Assembly (NCBI GenBank): GCA_021777105.1
Contig: JAIQZQ010000055.1
Span: 1 to 61,799, forward strand
From: Candidatus Anammoxibacter sp.
Lineage (GTDB): Bacteria > Planctomycetota > Brocadiia > Brocadiales > Anammoxibacteraceae
DNA length: 61,799 bases
Direction: 5' to 3'
In this document: positions 8,527-17,678 of the stretch, piece after piece
How the letters are laid out: each line of letters begins with the position of its first letter
How positions within the stretch are numbered: the first letter of the stretch is position 1
The notes under the pieces: generated by a model
Databases searched by the model: none
What the model was told of the DNA's origin: nothing
What the model saw: the letters and a program-made list of their open reading frames with translations, nothing else
Made by a program: the position numbers and the translations under genes

Positions 8527-9663
8527 ATGAAACGTTCAACCTATCATTTAATAATATTGACCATATTAACCTTGTCAATAGCCATATGCGGAATAAAAGC
8601 CGCATACGGCGTTACAGTAAGGGTCAAAGATGTTGCGCATGTTCAAGGCGTGCGGGCAAACCAGATATATGGCTACGGCATTGTCATAGGTCTTTCAAAG
8701 ACCGGCGATTCGCAACAGGTTATAAACTTTACCACAAAGATTATGGCTAATGTTTTTGAAAAACTAGGCGTGATTATTTCTGAAAGAGAACAAAAATTTA
8801 TATCGCGAAATATAGCCCTGGTAATGGTAACCGCCGACATACCCGCTTTTGCGAAACCGGGTTCAAGGATGGATGTGCTAGTCTCAACCGTGGGAGACGC
8901 AAAAAGCTTAAAAGGCGGCGTTTTATTGCAAACCCCGCTTCAAGGCGCCGACAACGCGGTTTACGCCGTGGCTCAAGGCCCTGTCTCGATAAGCGGCTCT
9001 GAAAATCTTGGGGGGCAGGCTCAATCTGTGGTAAAGGGCCATACAACCGTGGCCACAATCCCGTCAGGAGCTATAGTTGAACGCGAAATACCGTTTAATA
9101 TTTTCAATGACAATTACATAAACCTTGTGTTAAAAGCCCCCGACTTTACAACTTCGACACGACTTGTAAGGGCCATTAACAGCAGTTTTGAAGACATTGC
9201 GTCGCCAATAAGCCCGGCCGTGGTCAGGGTGGAATTACCGGAACGGTTTATAAAAAACGAAAATATTATTGAATTCATATCTGAATTGGAAGATATAAGC
9301 GTATCGCCGGATTCGGTGGCTAAAATCATTATCAATGAAAGAACAGGAACAATTGTGGTCGGCAAGGACGTGAAATTGTCAACAGTCGCCGTGGCGCATG
9401 GAAATCTTACAATTACAATCACTGAATCGCCGGAAGCTTCACAACCTTCGCCTTTTGGAGGAGGCCAAACCGAAGTTATTCCAAACACAAACATTAATAT
9501 AGACGAAAGCAGGGCGCAATTAAAAGTGATGCCTGAAAGCACCACCGTGCATGATGTGGCGCGCACGTTAAACGTGCTTGGCGTTACCCCTCGAGACCTT
9601 ATAGCCATATTTCAGGCAATGAAAAAAGCCGGGTCCTTGCACGCGGAATTAGTGCTTATGTAG
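8527..9663 (+). CDS. flgI: Flagellar P-ring protein FlgI
   Basis: FlgI builds the periplasmic P ring with help from FlgA. A signal peptide (residues 1-29) is followed by highly conserved blocks: VRVKDVAHVQGVRANQIYGY, GIVIGLSKTGDSQ, RNIALVMVTADIPAFAKPGS and MDVLVSTVGDAKSLKGG. The C-terminus has LKVMPESTTVHDVARTLNVL and ends PRDLIAIFQAMKKAGSLHAEL. Length 378 is typical. About 140 bp separate it from flgH, a longer gap than elsewhere in the cluster, with no clear promoter. Confidence 0.97.
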   Translation: MKRSTYHLIILTILTLSIAICGIKAAYGVTVRVKDVAHVQGVRANQIYGYGIVIGLSKTGDSQQVINFTTKIMANVFEKLGVIISEREQKFISRNIALVMVTADIPAFAKPGSRMDVLVSTVGDAKSLKGGVLLQTPLQGADNAVYAVAQGPVSISGSENLGGQAQSVVKGHTTVATIPSGAIVEREIPFNIFNDNYINLVLKAPDFTTSTRLVRAINSSFEDIASPISPAVVRVELPERFIKNENIIEFISELEDISVSPDSVAKIIINERTGTIVVGKDVKLSTVAVAHGNLTITITESPEASQPSPFGGGQTEVIPNTNINIDESRAQLKVMPESTTVHDVARTLNVLGVTPRDLIAIFQAMKKAGSLHAELVLM

Positions 9664-9715
9664 ACTGAAATGCATGATAGCGGTTTTTTAATAATTTATA
9701 AATTAAAGGTTAGAA

Positions 9716-10135
9716 ATGAATGAACCAATTGAACAACTAAATATTTCAGAACGATTGCTCTCAACGCAAATGGCGTCTATGCAAAACAAATTAAAAGCGT
9801 TGCAATCAAAGACCGGGGCAGGCATTTCAAAATCGCAAAATAAGAAGCAAAATATCAATGACATGGACGCTGAAGATATTAAGCTAAAGGAAACAGCCAA
9901 GGAGTTTGAAAAGATATTTGTTAATTTCATGATTAAAGACATGTGGAAAACCATAAAGATGGATGAAGAAAAAGAGAAAATACCGGGCGAGGACATATAT
10001 ATGGAGATGATGCAATCAGCTCTGGCCGGCGAAATTGTAAAAGGCCAGGGACTGGGGATATCAAAAATGCTTTACGATAAGATGAAGACAGGAATGTTGG
10101 CTGAAGCAAAGGCAGCTGAAAAATTATCAGAGTAA
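9716..10135 (+). CDS. flgJ: Rod-binding protein FlgJ, N-terminal domain only
   Basis: The 139-residue protein matches the rod-cap half of FlgJ: LKETAKEFEKIFVNFMIKDM, then KIPGEDIYMEMMQSALAGEI and GLGISKMLYDKM. The muramidase domain found in gammaproteobacterial FlgJ is absent, as in most other phyla, so a separate peptidoglycan hydrolase is expected to open the wall. Residues 1-45 are a polar lead. GGTTAG precedes the ATG. It is the last ring/rod gene before the chaperone genes. Confidence 0.88.
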   Translation: MNEPIEQLNISERLLSTQMASMQNKLKALQSKTGAGISKSQNKKQNINDMDAEDIKLKETAKEFEKIFVNFMIKDMWKTIKMDEEKEKIPGEDIYMEMMQSALAGEIVKGQGLGISKMLYDKMKTGMLAEAKAAEKLSE

Positions 10136-10225
10136 CTATCGCTTATTTTAAGCATTAATAAAAGCCGAGTTAAATACTTTATTTTATATTTTGTGTGAAG
10201 AAAATTTAAAGAAGGAGTGTAAATT

Positions 10226-10852
10226 ATGGAGCAGATAATCGATTATACAGAATTGCAGGGCAAATTTAAGGAGCAATGTATTGACGTTCCCTATCTGGTG
10301 GTAAATGAAGTTTACGACCTTGGGATTAAGGCTTGCGATGAAAAAGACACATTAAAAGCCCGCAATGTTTTTAAAACATTGATAGGTTTCCTTAATTTTG
10401 AATACGAAGAGCCGGCGCTGGGCCTTTATAAGTTATACGACCACTGCCAGCGTTTATTAGATACCGGAAATTTCGATGGCGCAAAACAAATATTAAAAGA
10501 ACTTAGCGCTTCCTGGAATAAAGCAATTGAAACTAATTTAAGCGACAATGAAAAAGAAGAGATAAATGACCCGGGAGCGGCAATATCCGCTATTTATAAA
10601 CGTGGAATAAAAGCTTGCGAAGAAAAAGACTCGATAAAAATCACAAAAATCCTGAAGATTTTGATGAAATCTCTTGATTTCCAGTATCAGGAAGTGGCTT
10701 CAGGCTTTTATAGGTTGTACGATTACTGCGCGCGTCTGGTAAACGAAAACAAGTACGACGAAGCAAAGGAAATACTTGTGGAGCTTAACCAGTGCTGGAA
10801 CAAAGCTGTTGTCGCAAGTTTAAACGATGTTAATGAAGCGGCGGCTGTATAG
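10226..10852 (+). CDS. Tandem FliS-like protein, probable flagellar export chaperone
   Basis: The 208-residue product is a clear internal duplication: residues 30-102 align with 124-196 at a constant offset of 94. Each half has Y-x-x-G-I-K-A-C-x-E-K-D, then a L-x-F/D-F-x-Y block, L-Y-D-x-C-x-R-L and A-K-x-I-L-x-E-L followed by a W-N-K-A helix. This order resembles helices 2-5 of FliS, the flagellin export chaperone (family pattern SLD...LYDY...LL.EL...W). Domain assignment is my inference from motif order. The gene sits between flgJ and flgN, where flgM is often found; no flgM is visible. GAAGGAG precedes the ATG. A flagellar chaperone or anti-sigma substitute is plausible. Confidence 0.6.
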   Translation: MEQIIDYTELQGKFKEQCIDVPYLVVNEVYDLGIKACDEKDTLKARNVFKTLIGFLNFEYEEPALGLYKLYDHCQRLLDTGNFDGAKQILKELSASWNKAIETNLSDNEKEEINDPGAAISAIYKRGIKACEEKDSIKITKILKILMKSLDFQYQEVASGFYRLYDYCARLVNENKYDEAKEILVELNQCWNKAVVASLNDVNEAAAV

Positions 10853-10868
10853 CTTCAGCCCCGCTTTA

Positions 10869-10920
10869 CTAACTTTTGTTTTAGCGAATATCTATGAATA
10901 TAGTAGCTAAAACAAAGTAA
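10869..10920 (+). terminator. Inverted repeat between FliS-like gene and flgN
   Basis: A TTGTTTTAGC arm and a GCTAAAACAA arm flank about 22 bases in the 85-bp gap. The stem is AT-rich and lacks a following T-run, so it may be an attenuator or mRNA-processing hairpin rather than a full terminator. Confidence 0.3.
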
Positions 10921-10937
10921 ATCTAAAGGATTTAGAC

Positions 10938-11444
10938 ATGAATCAAAATATTAACAATCTAATATTTGTGCTGCGCGAAATGGTGGAAGCCTTTCAAAAA
11001 CTTCTTGTCACTGCCACTGAAAAACAGCAAGAGCTAATTGCTTTTGACGGCAAAAGATTGGAACGCTCAATCGAAAAAGAAGTTGAATTGCTGGATCAGG
11101 TAATGCTGCTTGAAGAGCGGTCCAACACAATATTGCATGAAATAAACAATGTTTTCTTTAAAACAAACACATTGCTTTTAGGCAAATTTGTGGAAGAATG
11201 CGCAAAAAACAGCTCTGAAGGAACTGAAGACCTGAATGAAGTGTACGGAGAATTAAAGGAAATAAGCGCCAAATTGAAGGAAGTAAATGAACAAAACCAG
11301 AATCTGGCGCGATTTTCCCTTGGAGCGATTAAAGAAACTATCAGGTTTATTTGCAAAGAGTCAACAGAAGGCACAGTCTATAAACACTCAGGTGAAATGG
11401 AGAGAACCGGGTCTATGTTAAGCATTGTTGACACTCAGGTTTAG
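10938..11444 (+). CDS. flgN: FlgN-type flagellar chaperone
   Basis: FlgN is the cytoplasmic export chaperone for the hook-filament junction proteins FlgK and FlgL. The 168-residue all-helical protein starts with LIFVLREMVEAFQKLLVTAT and a KQQELIAFDGKRLERSIEKE segment. That is the FlgN-family pattern of a long N-terminal helix whose second part carries hydrophobic contacts. A second coiled-coil region covers residues 95-135. Sequence identity in this family is low, so the call rests on length, helical pattern and position two genes after flgJ and directly before flgK, its client. Confidence 0.75.
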   Translation: MNQNINNLIFVLREMVEAFQKLLVTATEKQQELIAFDGKRLERSIEKEVELLDQVMLLEERSNTILHEINNVFFKTNTLLLGKFVEECAKNSSEGTEDLNEVYGELKEISAKLKEVNEQNQNLARFSLGAIKETIRFICKESTEGTVYKHSGEMERTGSMLSIVDTQV

Positions 11445-11484
11445 TTGCGCGCATCCAGACCTCTTTATTTTCTGAACATGAAAC

Positions 11485-11511
11485 AACAGGACAAAATCAG
11501 TCTGTTTTTTT
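11485..11511 (+). terminator. Weak terminator-like hairpin before flgK
   Basis: AACAG(G)AC pairs with GTCTGTT across a seven-base loop and is followed by a run of Ts (11504-11510). The stem has one bulge, so it may give partial termination between flgN and flgK. Confidence 0.35.
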
Positions 11512-11551
11512 ATTGTAAAGTTTACTAATTATTACTTAACGGATCGTTATT

Positions 11552-13516
11552 ATGGCTATAGATATCTCTGCGGGATTAACTGGTTTGAGAACGGCTCAAA
11601 AGGCAATGATTACCATTGGCCACAACATAGCCAACGCCAACACCGAAGGTTACAGCAAACAGACGCCTGTTTTAACGACGGAATTGCCGGCTGAAGGCGA
11701 TTTCGGCACATTGGGACAGGGCGTTAAACTTGCCCGCATAGAGAGGTCCGTCGCTGATTTCCTGAATGTGCGATTGTATGAGAAGAATTCAGATTTCAGC
11801 AAACTTGATTTAAAAAGCTCAAGGTTGACTGATCTGGAAGGCGTGTATAACGAGCCAAGCGATTTCGGCATTAAAAATTCAATTTCCGACTTCTTTGATT
11901 CAGTGCATGAGCTTGCAAAAAATCCTGAAAATAACGCAGTCAGGATTCAAATGCTGGAGAGGTCAAAAGCCATGGCCAACAGGTTCAACCTCGTTTCAAG
12001 CGATATCAACAGTATGCTGTCTAACGCACGAACAGATATTAAAAACACAATAACGGAAACAAACATACTTTTAAAGCGTGTCGCGGATTTAAACGAAAAA
12101 ATTGCCACTTTAAAAACAAGCGAATTAACGGCCCATGACCTTGAAGATGAAAGAGACAGGACTTTAACCGACTTAAGCAAATTAATCGATATCACCGTAG
12201 TTGACAGCGGTGATAAGGCGTCAAAAGTCGTATCATTTTCAGGAAAAGAGATAGTTTTTGGAGGCGGGTTTGATTTGCTGGGGACAAAGACGCTAGCCAC
12301 CGGAGATATAGAAGTTATTTTTTCAAGCAATTCAGTGACCGCCAACGCCGGAGGAGGCGAAGTAAAGGGATTGCTTGATTTTCAAACCAGCGCAAATAAC
12401 GCAAAATCAAGGACAGACACTCTTGCGAACCAGATAATTCAAGAGTTTAACAAAGTACACAGCGAGGGGGTCGGGCTTGATGGCGGCTTTACCACTATTA
12501 CCAGCAAAAACGCCGTTAGCGACGCTGACGCAGGTTTAGGCGCGCTAAATGTGCTGCCGTTTAATATTACCGACGGAAGCTTTTTCGTTACAGTAAGAGC
12601 TACCTCCACAAATGAAGTAGTGAAGACAAAGATCGATATAAACCCTTTGGCCGACAGTCTGAATGATATAAAGGACAGGATAAGCGCCATAACCAATATG
12701 TCAGCTTCAGTTGTAACGGCGGGAACGGACAATTTTTTAAAGATAGACGCGCAGGGCGGGTTTACTTTTAACTTCTCTTCAGAGCTGGACCCGAATCCAG
12801 GCGGCATAGGCGGCATAATAACAGTTGACGGGCAGTATACGGGAAGCAAGAATGATGTTTATTCCATATCCGTTAGCTCCGCAGGCACGATAGGCACAAC
12901 TGCCGGGCTTAAACTTCGCGTCACGGATTCAGGCAACACATTTACCAGAGAATTTGATATAGGCGACACTTACACGGGCGGCAACACTATTGATATTGGA
13001 GACGGTTTAAAGGTTACTTTAAAACCCGTAGTTGTCGGAGGCGCTGAAAAATTTAACGTAGATGTCCTTAACGATCCTGACGAGACGAATTTATTGGCGT
13101 CATTAGGGTTAAATACATTCTTTGCCGGAACTAAATCAAGCGATATGGCTGTCGTGTCAGACGTGCTGGATAATGGAAGACTAATTGCGGCGGCCTCAAG
13201 CAATTCAGTAGGCGACAATGACAACGCAAATAGAATGCTTGCCTTGAAAACAGCCGCTGTTGTTGGAAATAGAACGTTTTCCGACCATTTGACGGAAACA
13301 ATAACATTAGTGGGTTTGGAACTTGAGGAAAACGACAGGGCGCTCAACGGCGAACGCGCGGTTTTGGATTCATTGGCATCGTTAAAAGAACAGACCGTCG
13401 GGGTGTCAATTGATGAAGAGCTTTCAACACTGATACAGTTTGAGCAAATGTTTAACGCGTCGGCGCGGTATATTACCACCGTCAATAGAACTGTTGACAG
13501 GTTGCTGGAGATCTAA
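11552..13516 (+). CDS. flgK: Hook-filament junction protein FlgK (HAP1)
   Basis: FlgK joins the hook to the flagellin filament. The N-terminus SAGLTGLRTAQKAMITIGHN, followed by IANANTEGYSKQTP, is diagnostic, and so is the C-terminal helix SIDEELSTLIQFEQMFNASA with YITTVNRTVDRLLEI at the end. The 654-residue length is on the upper side; residues 300-540 form a variable Gly/Asp/Thr-rich surface region. Position after its chaperone flgN and before flgL is classical. Confidence 0.97.
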   Translation: MAIDISAGLTGLRTAQKAMITIGHNIANANTEGYSKQTPVLTTELPAEGDFGTLGQGVKLARIERSVADFLNVRLYEKNSDFSKLDLKSSRLTDLEGVYNEPSDFGIKNSISDFFDSVHELAKNPENNAVRIQMLERSKAMANRFNLVSSDINSMLSNARTDIKNTITETNILLKRVADLNEKIATLKTSELTAHDLEDERDRTLTDLSKLIDITVVDSGDKASKVVSFSGKEIVFGGGFDLLGTKTLATGDIEVIFSSNSVTANAGGGEVKGLLDFQTSANNAKSRTDTLANQIIQEFNKVHSEGVGLDGGFTTITSKNAVSDADAGLGALNVLPFNITDGSFFVTVRATSTNEVVKTKIDINPLADSLNDIKDRISAITNMSASVVTAGTDNFLKIDAQGGFTFNFSSELDPNPGGIGGIITVDGQYTGSKNDVYSISVSSAGTIGTTAGLKLRVTDSGNTFTREFDIGDTYTGGNTIDIGDGLKVTLKPVVVGGAEKFNVDVLNDPDETNLLASLGLNTFFAGTKSSDMAVVSDVLDNGRLIAAASSNSVGDNDNANRMLALKTAAVVGNRTFSDHLTETITLVGLELEENDRALNGERAVLDSLASLKEQTVGVSIDEELSTLIQFEQMFNASARYITTVNRTVDRLLEI

Positions 13517-13645
13517 ATTGTTGATGCAATTACTTTACGAATAAAATGTTAATAAAAATGTCGTGTTAGCGCATTGGATTTGATATAATCAAAAACTGCT
13601 GATTTTTTGAGATCATCAGTCAGCTTCAAGAAACGAGGTGGCATT

Positions 13646-14542
13646 ATGAGAGTTACTCAACAAGAATTGTTTCGCCCTATAACCGAGGGAATACAGGTAA
13701 GCACATCAAGGCTTCAGGATTTGCGCATGGCTATCAGCACGGGAAAGAGAGTCAGGGCTCCTTCCGACGACCCCCTCGCAATAAGGAGGATACTTGATTT
13801 TAAAGACCAACTTAATGATTTGGATCAATTTTCATCAAATCTCATTGATGCAAGGGCAGTTATAACTCAGGAATTATCTATCCTTGAAGACCTTCAGGGC
13901 AACATTGCCGATGTAAGGTCTTTTCTTATCCAGAGCGGCCAGGTTGGGTTTAGCGCAGACGAGAGGAAGACTCTTGGCGACAAAGTTAACAAAATATTAT
14001 CCGGGGTTTTTCAGGGCGCAAACTCTAAGTTTTTGGGGAGATATCTTTTCGCCGGCGGAAGCAGCCAGACGCAACCATTTGAGACGACATTAGACGGCAA
14101 CGGCCAAATTACCGCTGTCTCTTTTAAAGGAAATAGAAGAACCGTTAACTATCAGATTAGCGATGGGATTGATGTTGCAATAAATAAATCCGGAGCTGAA
14201 ATATATTCAGACAACAAAGTTTTTGAGAAATTGATTGAAATTCGGGACGCCTTTGACAATAATGACACAGCGACAATTGAAAAGAAACTTGGCGAAATGG
14301 ACGCTTTGGAAGACAGTCTTTTTAAAACAATTGGCGATTTTGGAACGAGATTGAGCCAAATAGGCATTATTGAGAACAGAAACGAAGACACTAAGGTTCG
14401 TTTAGAACAGTTGCGATCTTCAGATGAAGACGCGGATATTTCCAAAATGATCACAGAGCTGCAAGTACAGGAGACAGTTTTGCAAGCAGCGCTTGCCACC
14501 GGAGCCAGGGTTGGCAGGATAAGCCTTATTAACTTCTTATAA
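13646..14542 (+). CDS. flgL: Hook-filament junction protein FlgL (HAP3)
   Basis: FlgL is the second junction protein, contacting the first flagellins. The N-terminus has MRVTQQELFRPITEGIQVST, L-Q-D-L-R-M-A-I-S-T-G-K-R and RAPSDDPLAIRRILDFKDQL. The C-terminus has ISKMITELQVQETVLQAALA and ends with the usual Leu-rich helix. The ATG at 13646 follows GAGGTGG at the right distance; an in-frame TTG 39 bases upstream has no such site and was not used. The 298-residue protein has family length. It follows flgK by about 130 bp. Confidence 0.95.
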   Translation: MRVTQQELFRPITEGIQVSTSRLQDLRMAISTGKRVRAPSDDPLAIRRILDFKDQLNDLDQFSSNLIDARAVITQELSILEDLQGNIADVRSFLIQSGQVGFSADERKTLGDKVNKILSGVFQGANSKFLGRYLFAGGSSQTQPFETTLDGNGQITAVSFKGNRRTVNYQISDGIDVAINKSGAEIYSDNKVFEKLIEIRDAFDNNDTATIEKKLGEMDALEDSLFKTIGDFGTRLSQIGIIENRNEDTKVRLEQLRSSDEDADISKMITELQVQETVLQAALATGARVGRISLINFL

Positions 14543-14609
14543 AGTCATCCCGCAAGTTTGGGCGTTTAATTATGGCTGATAATAATTTTAACAGAAAGGC
14601 AATTGATAA

Positions 14610-15083
14610 GTGGAGACGCTTTTAACAGTTAAAACTGTTGAATTTGGAGAGATTGAAGTAAGAGAAGAGGACATTATAACTTTTGTTCAACCAATATTAG
14701 GTTTTGATGAGTGCAGGAAGTTTATGCTCGTTGAAGATAAGGATTTTTTTCCTATACAATGGCTGCAGTCCATTGAAGAAGCCGCGTTAATATTTCCAGT
14801 AGTGCACCCATTGCATTTCGGCGTAACGTACACCGAAAACGCGTCATCTATTAATTTAGAAGATATACAAATCGAGAATATAGACAACGCTGTTATATAT
14901 ACCCTATTGGTGATACCTTCCGACAAAATTGAAAACGCCAGCACAAACCTGAGAGCTCCGATAATTATCAACCCTGAAAGCAAATTGGCAAAACAAGTTG
15001 TTTATGAAGACGCTGATTATCCTGTGCGATTTTTTCTATTTAAAGGGCAAGATACAAACAGTTTTCAGGGACAAAATATTTAA
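14610..15083 (+). CDS. fliW: Flagellar assembly factor FliW
   Basis: FliW binds flagellin and CsrA: when flagellin leaves the cell, freed FliW captures CsrA and relieves repression of flagellin translation. Signature blocks are GEIEVREEDIITFVQPILGF, FFPIQWLQSIEEAALIFPVV and TNLRAPIIINPESKLAKQVV. The 157-residue length fits. It starts with GTG at 14610, after AGAAAGG. csrA follows 56 bp downstream, the standard FliW-CsrA pair of Firmicutes, Spirochaetes, Campylobacterota and deltaproteobacterial lineages. Confidence 0.96.
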   Translation: METLLTVKTVEFGEIEVREEDIITFVQPILGFDECRKFMLVEDKDFFPIQWLQSIEEAALIFPVVHPLHFGVTYTENASSINLEDIQIENIDNAVIYTLLVIPSDKIENASTNLRAPIIINPESKLAKQVVYEDADYPVRFFLFKGQDTNSFQGQNI

Positions 15084-15139
15084 AGAGTTTTATTTAGGCT
15101 GTGTTTGTTTTACTTAATACTTAATCTAAGGAGCTAATT

Positions 15140-15373
15140 GTGCTAATCCTGACAAGGAAGTTAGGCGAAGATATATCCATTGGCGACAACATCAAAATTA
15201 AAGTTGTCAGCATCAAAGGACGACAGGTCAAAATAGGCATAGACGCACCGAAATCAATGCAAGTTCACCGCGGTGAAATATATGAATTAATTAAAGAAGA
15301 GAATAAAAAAGCCGCCGGCGCAAGGCGAGACCTAGTGGATAAAATTGCCGCCAGGATCGGAAAAGAAGCTTAA
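15140..15373 (+). CDS. csrA: Carbon storage regulator / translational repressor CsrA
   Basis: CsrA is a small RNA-binding dimer that blocks translation at GGA motifs, here expected to act on flagellin mRNA under FliW control. The sequence MLILTRKLGEDISIGDNIKI is canonical, followed by VVSIKGRQVKIGIDAPKSMQ and VHRGEIYELIKEEN. At 77 residues it carries a short basic tail (AGARRDLVDKIAARIGKEA) beyond the core. The GTG start at 15140 has AAGGAG seven bases before it. It ends the flagellar cluster and converges with rho. Confidence 0.97.
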   Translation: MLILTRKLGEDISIGDNIKIKVVSIKGRQVKIGIDAPKSMQVHRGEIYELIKEENKKAAGARRDLVDKIAARIGKEA

Positions 15374-15436
15374 AATATTTTGCGACTTCTAAAACTACTC
15401 CAAACATGCAGCCTACAGTCAATTTGCAATCTATTT

Positions 15437-16813
15437 CTACGTAAAATTCATGCCCATAAGAAATTCCGTGTTTGTCTTTGTTTTCATCAACTTCTTTTTT
15501 AACATTTCCAAAACATCTTCAGGATTTCTCTCGTTTAGGATTTTCCTGAGCATCCATACCCTTTTTAACTCTTCAGGATCAAGTATCAATTCCTCTTTTC
15601 TGGTTCCCGACTTAGTAATATCTATAGCTGGGAACAAACGTTTATCCGCGAGCCTTCTGTCAAGGTGCAGCTCCATATTGCCCGTTCCTTTAAATTCCTC
15701 GTAAATAACCTCGTCCATCCTACTGCCGGTGTCTATTAACGCAGTGGCGATAATTGTCAAGCTTCCGCAATTTTCAACATTTCGAGCGGCCCCAAAGAAC
15801 CTCTTTGGCCTTTGCAACGCGTTTGCGTCAACACCGCCTGAAAGAATTCGACCGCTGTGAGGCAGTTCCGCGTTATACGCCCTGGCCAACCTTGTAATTG
15901 AGTCAAGCAATATTACAACATCTTTCTTATACTCAAGCATCTTTTTCGCCTTTTCAACCACCATTTCAGCGACCTGAATATGGCGGCTTGCCGGCTCGTC
16001 AAATGTAGAGCTTATTACTTCGCCTTGAACGGACCGGCTCATTTCAGTCACTTCTTCCGGGCGTTCATCAATCAAGAGCACAATTAAATAGACCTCAGGG
16101 TTGTTGGCGCTAATACTGTTAGCTATTTTTTGCAAAAGCACGGTTTTGCCGGTTCTAGGTTGCGCAACGATTAGCCCTCTTTGACCTTTTCCAATAGGAG
16201 TCACGAGGTCCATTATCCTTGTTTCATAAATATTAGGCTCGGTTTCAAGTATCAGGCGCTCAGTGGGATGGTAGGGTCTGAGATCATCAAAGACTATAAC
16301 ATCATTCATCAACTCAGGATTCTCATAATTTATTGCCTCCACCCGTAAAAGCGCAAAATATCTTTCATTGTCTTTTGGAGGCCTGATTTGGCCGGACACG
16401 GTAACGCCGGTTCTAATGCCAAAACGCCGTATTTGCGAGGGAGAAATGTATATATCGTCCGGGCAAGGAAGGTAATTGTAATCAGGCGATCTCAGAAAAC
16501 CAAAACCTTCGGGCAGAACTTCAACAACGCCTTCGCCGTACATCAAACCATTCTGATTTACCCTCTCTTTAAGTATTTTAAATATAAGATCCTGTTTTTT
16601 AAGGCCGGTATACTCCTTTATGTTTTCCTTTTTAGCGCACTCATGCAGCTCCTTCATTGTCATCTTTTGCAGCTCAGTTATATGCACCCCGCCTTTTTTG
16701 ACCTTTTCATATTTATCGTTAATATCATCTTTGCTTCCGCTTTTTGCAGGCTTAACTTCCTTTTCAGGGGTAGTTTCTTTTTCTTTTTCTTTTTCTGCTT
16801 TTGCAACTGCCAT
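15437..16813 (-). CDS. rho: Transcription termination factor Rho
   Basis: Rho is a hexameric RNA-dependent ATPase that terminates transcription. The RNA-binding domain has [20 protein letters not shown] with [20 protein letters not shown]. The ATPase part has [20 protein letters not shown] (Walker A), [15 protein letters not shown] (Walker B region), the Q-loop [20 protein letters not shown] and the R-loop [17 protein letters not shown]. The Walker A reads A-Q-P-R-T-G-K-T, where APPKAGKT or APPRTGKT is usual. About 35 N-terminal residues are a Lys/Glu-rich tail. Length is 458. It is third in an exonuclease-coaE-rho run on the minus strand. Confidence 0.97.
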   Translation of the reverse strand: MAVAKAEKEKEKETTPEKEVKPAKSGSKDDINDKYEKVKKGGVHITELQKMTMKELHECAKKENIKEYTGLKKQDLIFKILKERVNQNGLMYGEGVVEVLPEGFGFLRSPDYNYLPCPDDIYISPSQIRRFGIRTGVTVSGQIRPPKDNERYFALLRVEAINYENPELMNDVIVFDDLRPYHPTERLILETEPNIYETRIMDLVTPIGKGQRGLIVAQPRTGKTVLLQKIANSISANNPEVYLIVLLIDERPEEVTEMSRSVQGEVISSTFDEPASRHIQVAEMVVEKAKKMLEYKKDVVILLDSITRLARAYNAELPHSGRILSGGVDANALQRPKRFFGAARNVENCGSLTIIATALIDTGSRMDEVIYEEFKGTGNMELHLDRRLADKRLFPAIDITKSGTRKEELILDPEELKRVWMLRKILNERNPEDVLEMLKKKLMKTKTNTEFLMGMNFT

Positions 16814-16905
16814 ATTTTATCTCTCCTAATATCAAAAAGTATATATCATCGTTGAATGTCTATGTTATGTTTTCGCGAGGATTGTCATCTACGCTTAACA
16901 TTTCG

Positions 16906-17514
16906 TTAATTCAAATATTTATCCCAAATTTCGTTGACTTGTTCTATCGTCCGTTCCATTGTTCCGCCATTATTAATTATAAATTTCGCGCGTATCTTTT
17001 TTTCGCTTAAAGGCATCTGATATTTTTCGCGGCTCTCGACTTCATCTGATAGCCAATTGCGGTTTTCTATGCAACGTTTTTTGCGCAAATCGGATTCCGT
17101 CTCAACAAATATTATTGCGTCGCAAAGAGAAGATAGCCCTGACTCTTCCAGCAATGCCGCGTCAATTATTACAACTCCGCCCCTTTCGTTTTTTTTGTAT
17201 TTGGCTATAAACTCTTTAATTTGTTTTATAATAACCGGATGCAAGATTTTGTTTAGCTTGCTAATGCTCTCCTTATTCGCAAACGCTAATTCAGCTAAAT
17301 TGCCCCTGCTTATCGCTCCTGAATTACAATCTAAAGCGGTTGGCCATATCTCTGTTATTTGCGCCTTTATCGCCTCATCTTCAAGTAATTCATGGCAAAT
17401 TTTATCGGCGTCAATTATTTTAGCGCCAAGATTCTTAAACTCGCCGGTGATAAAACTCTTTCCGCTGCCAACCCCCCCGGTAATGCCGGCTATTTTTAAA
17501 GAACGATTATTCAC
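16906..17514 (-). CDS. coaE: Dephospho-CoA kinase CoaE
   Basis: CoaE phosphorylates dephospho-CoA in the last step of CoA synthesis. P-loop GGVGSGKS is near the N-terminus, followed by GAKIIDADKICHELL (the D-A-D motif), RGNLAELAFANKESISKLNK and LHPVIIKQI. The C-terminal half has VVIIDAALLEESGLSSLCDA and a lid RCIENRNWLSDEVESREKYQ. A GTG at 17514 gives 202 residues and the usual short lead before the P-loop; an in-frame TTG at 17535 adds seven residues. Neither has a clear ribosome-binding site. Confidence 0.93.
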   Translation of the reverse strand: MNNRSLKIAGITGGVGSGKSFITGEFKNLGAKIIDADKICHELLEDEAIKAQITEIWPTALDCNSGAISRGNLAELAFANKESISKLNKILHPVIIKQIKEFIAKYKKNERGGVVIIDAALLEESGLSSLCDAIIFVETESDLRKKRCIENRNWLSDEVESREKYQMPLSEKKIRAKFIINNGGTMERTIEQVNEIWDKYLN

Positions 17515-17637
17515 AAAAAACAACCAGCCACTCAAAATAATTTAACTAATATATTATTGACAGGAACATAAGCTTGCCGAACAGCCGGAATAAACATTAA
17601 TACGATTGGATTTGATTGTAAAATTTGCCAAACAAAA

Positions 17638-17665
17638 ATACGAGAGAGGATTAAGCCCCTCCCAA
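17638..17665 (-). terminator. Terminator-like hairpin after the exonuclease gene
   Basis: In the minus direction GGAGGGGC and CCTCTC arms flank a short TTAAT loop and are followed by a T-rich stretch (complement of AAAAATA). The stem has one mismatch. It lies just after the exonuclease stop codon and before coaE. Confidence 0.35.
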
Positions 17666-17678
17666 CTAATGACAAATA

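Noticed and set aside
13607..13645. N-terminal extension of FlgL from a TTG
   Set aside because: The ATG at 13646 has GAGGTGG in place and gives the canonical FlgL N-terminus.
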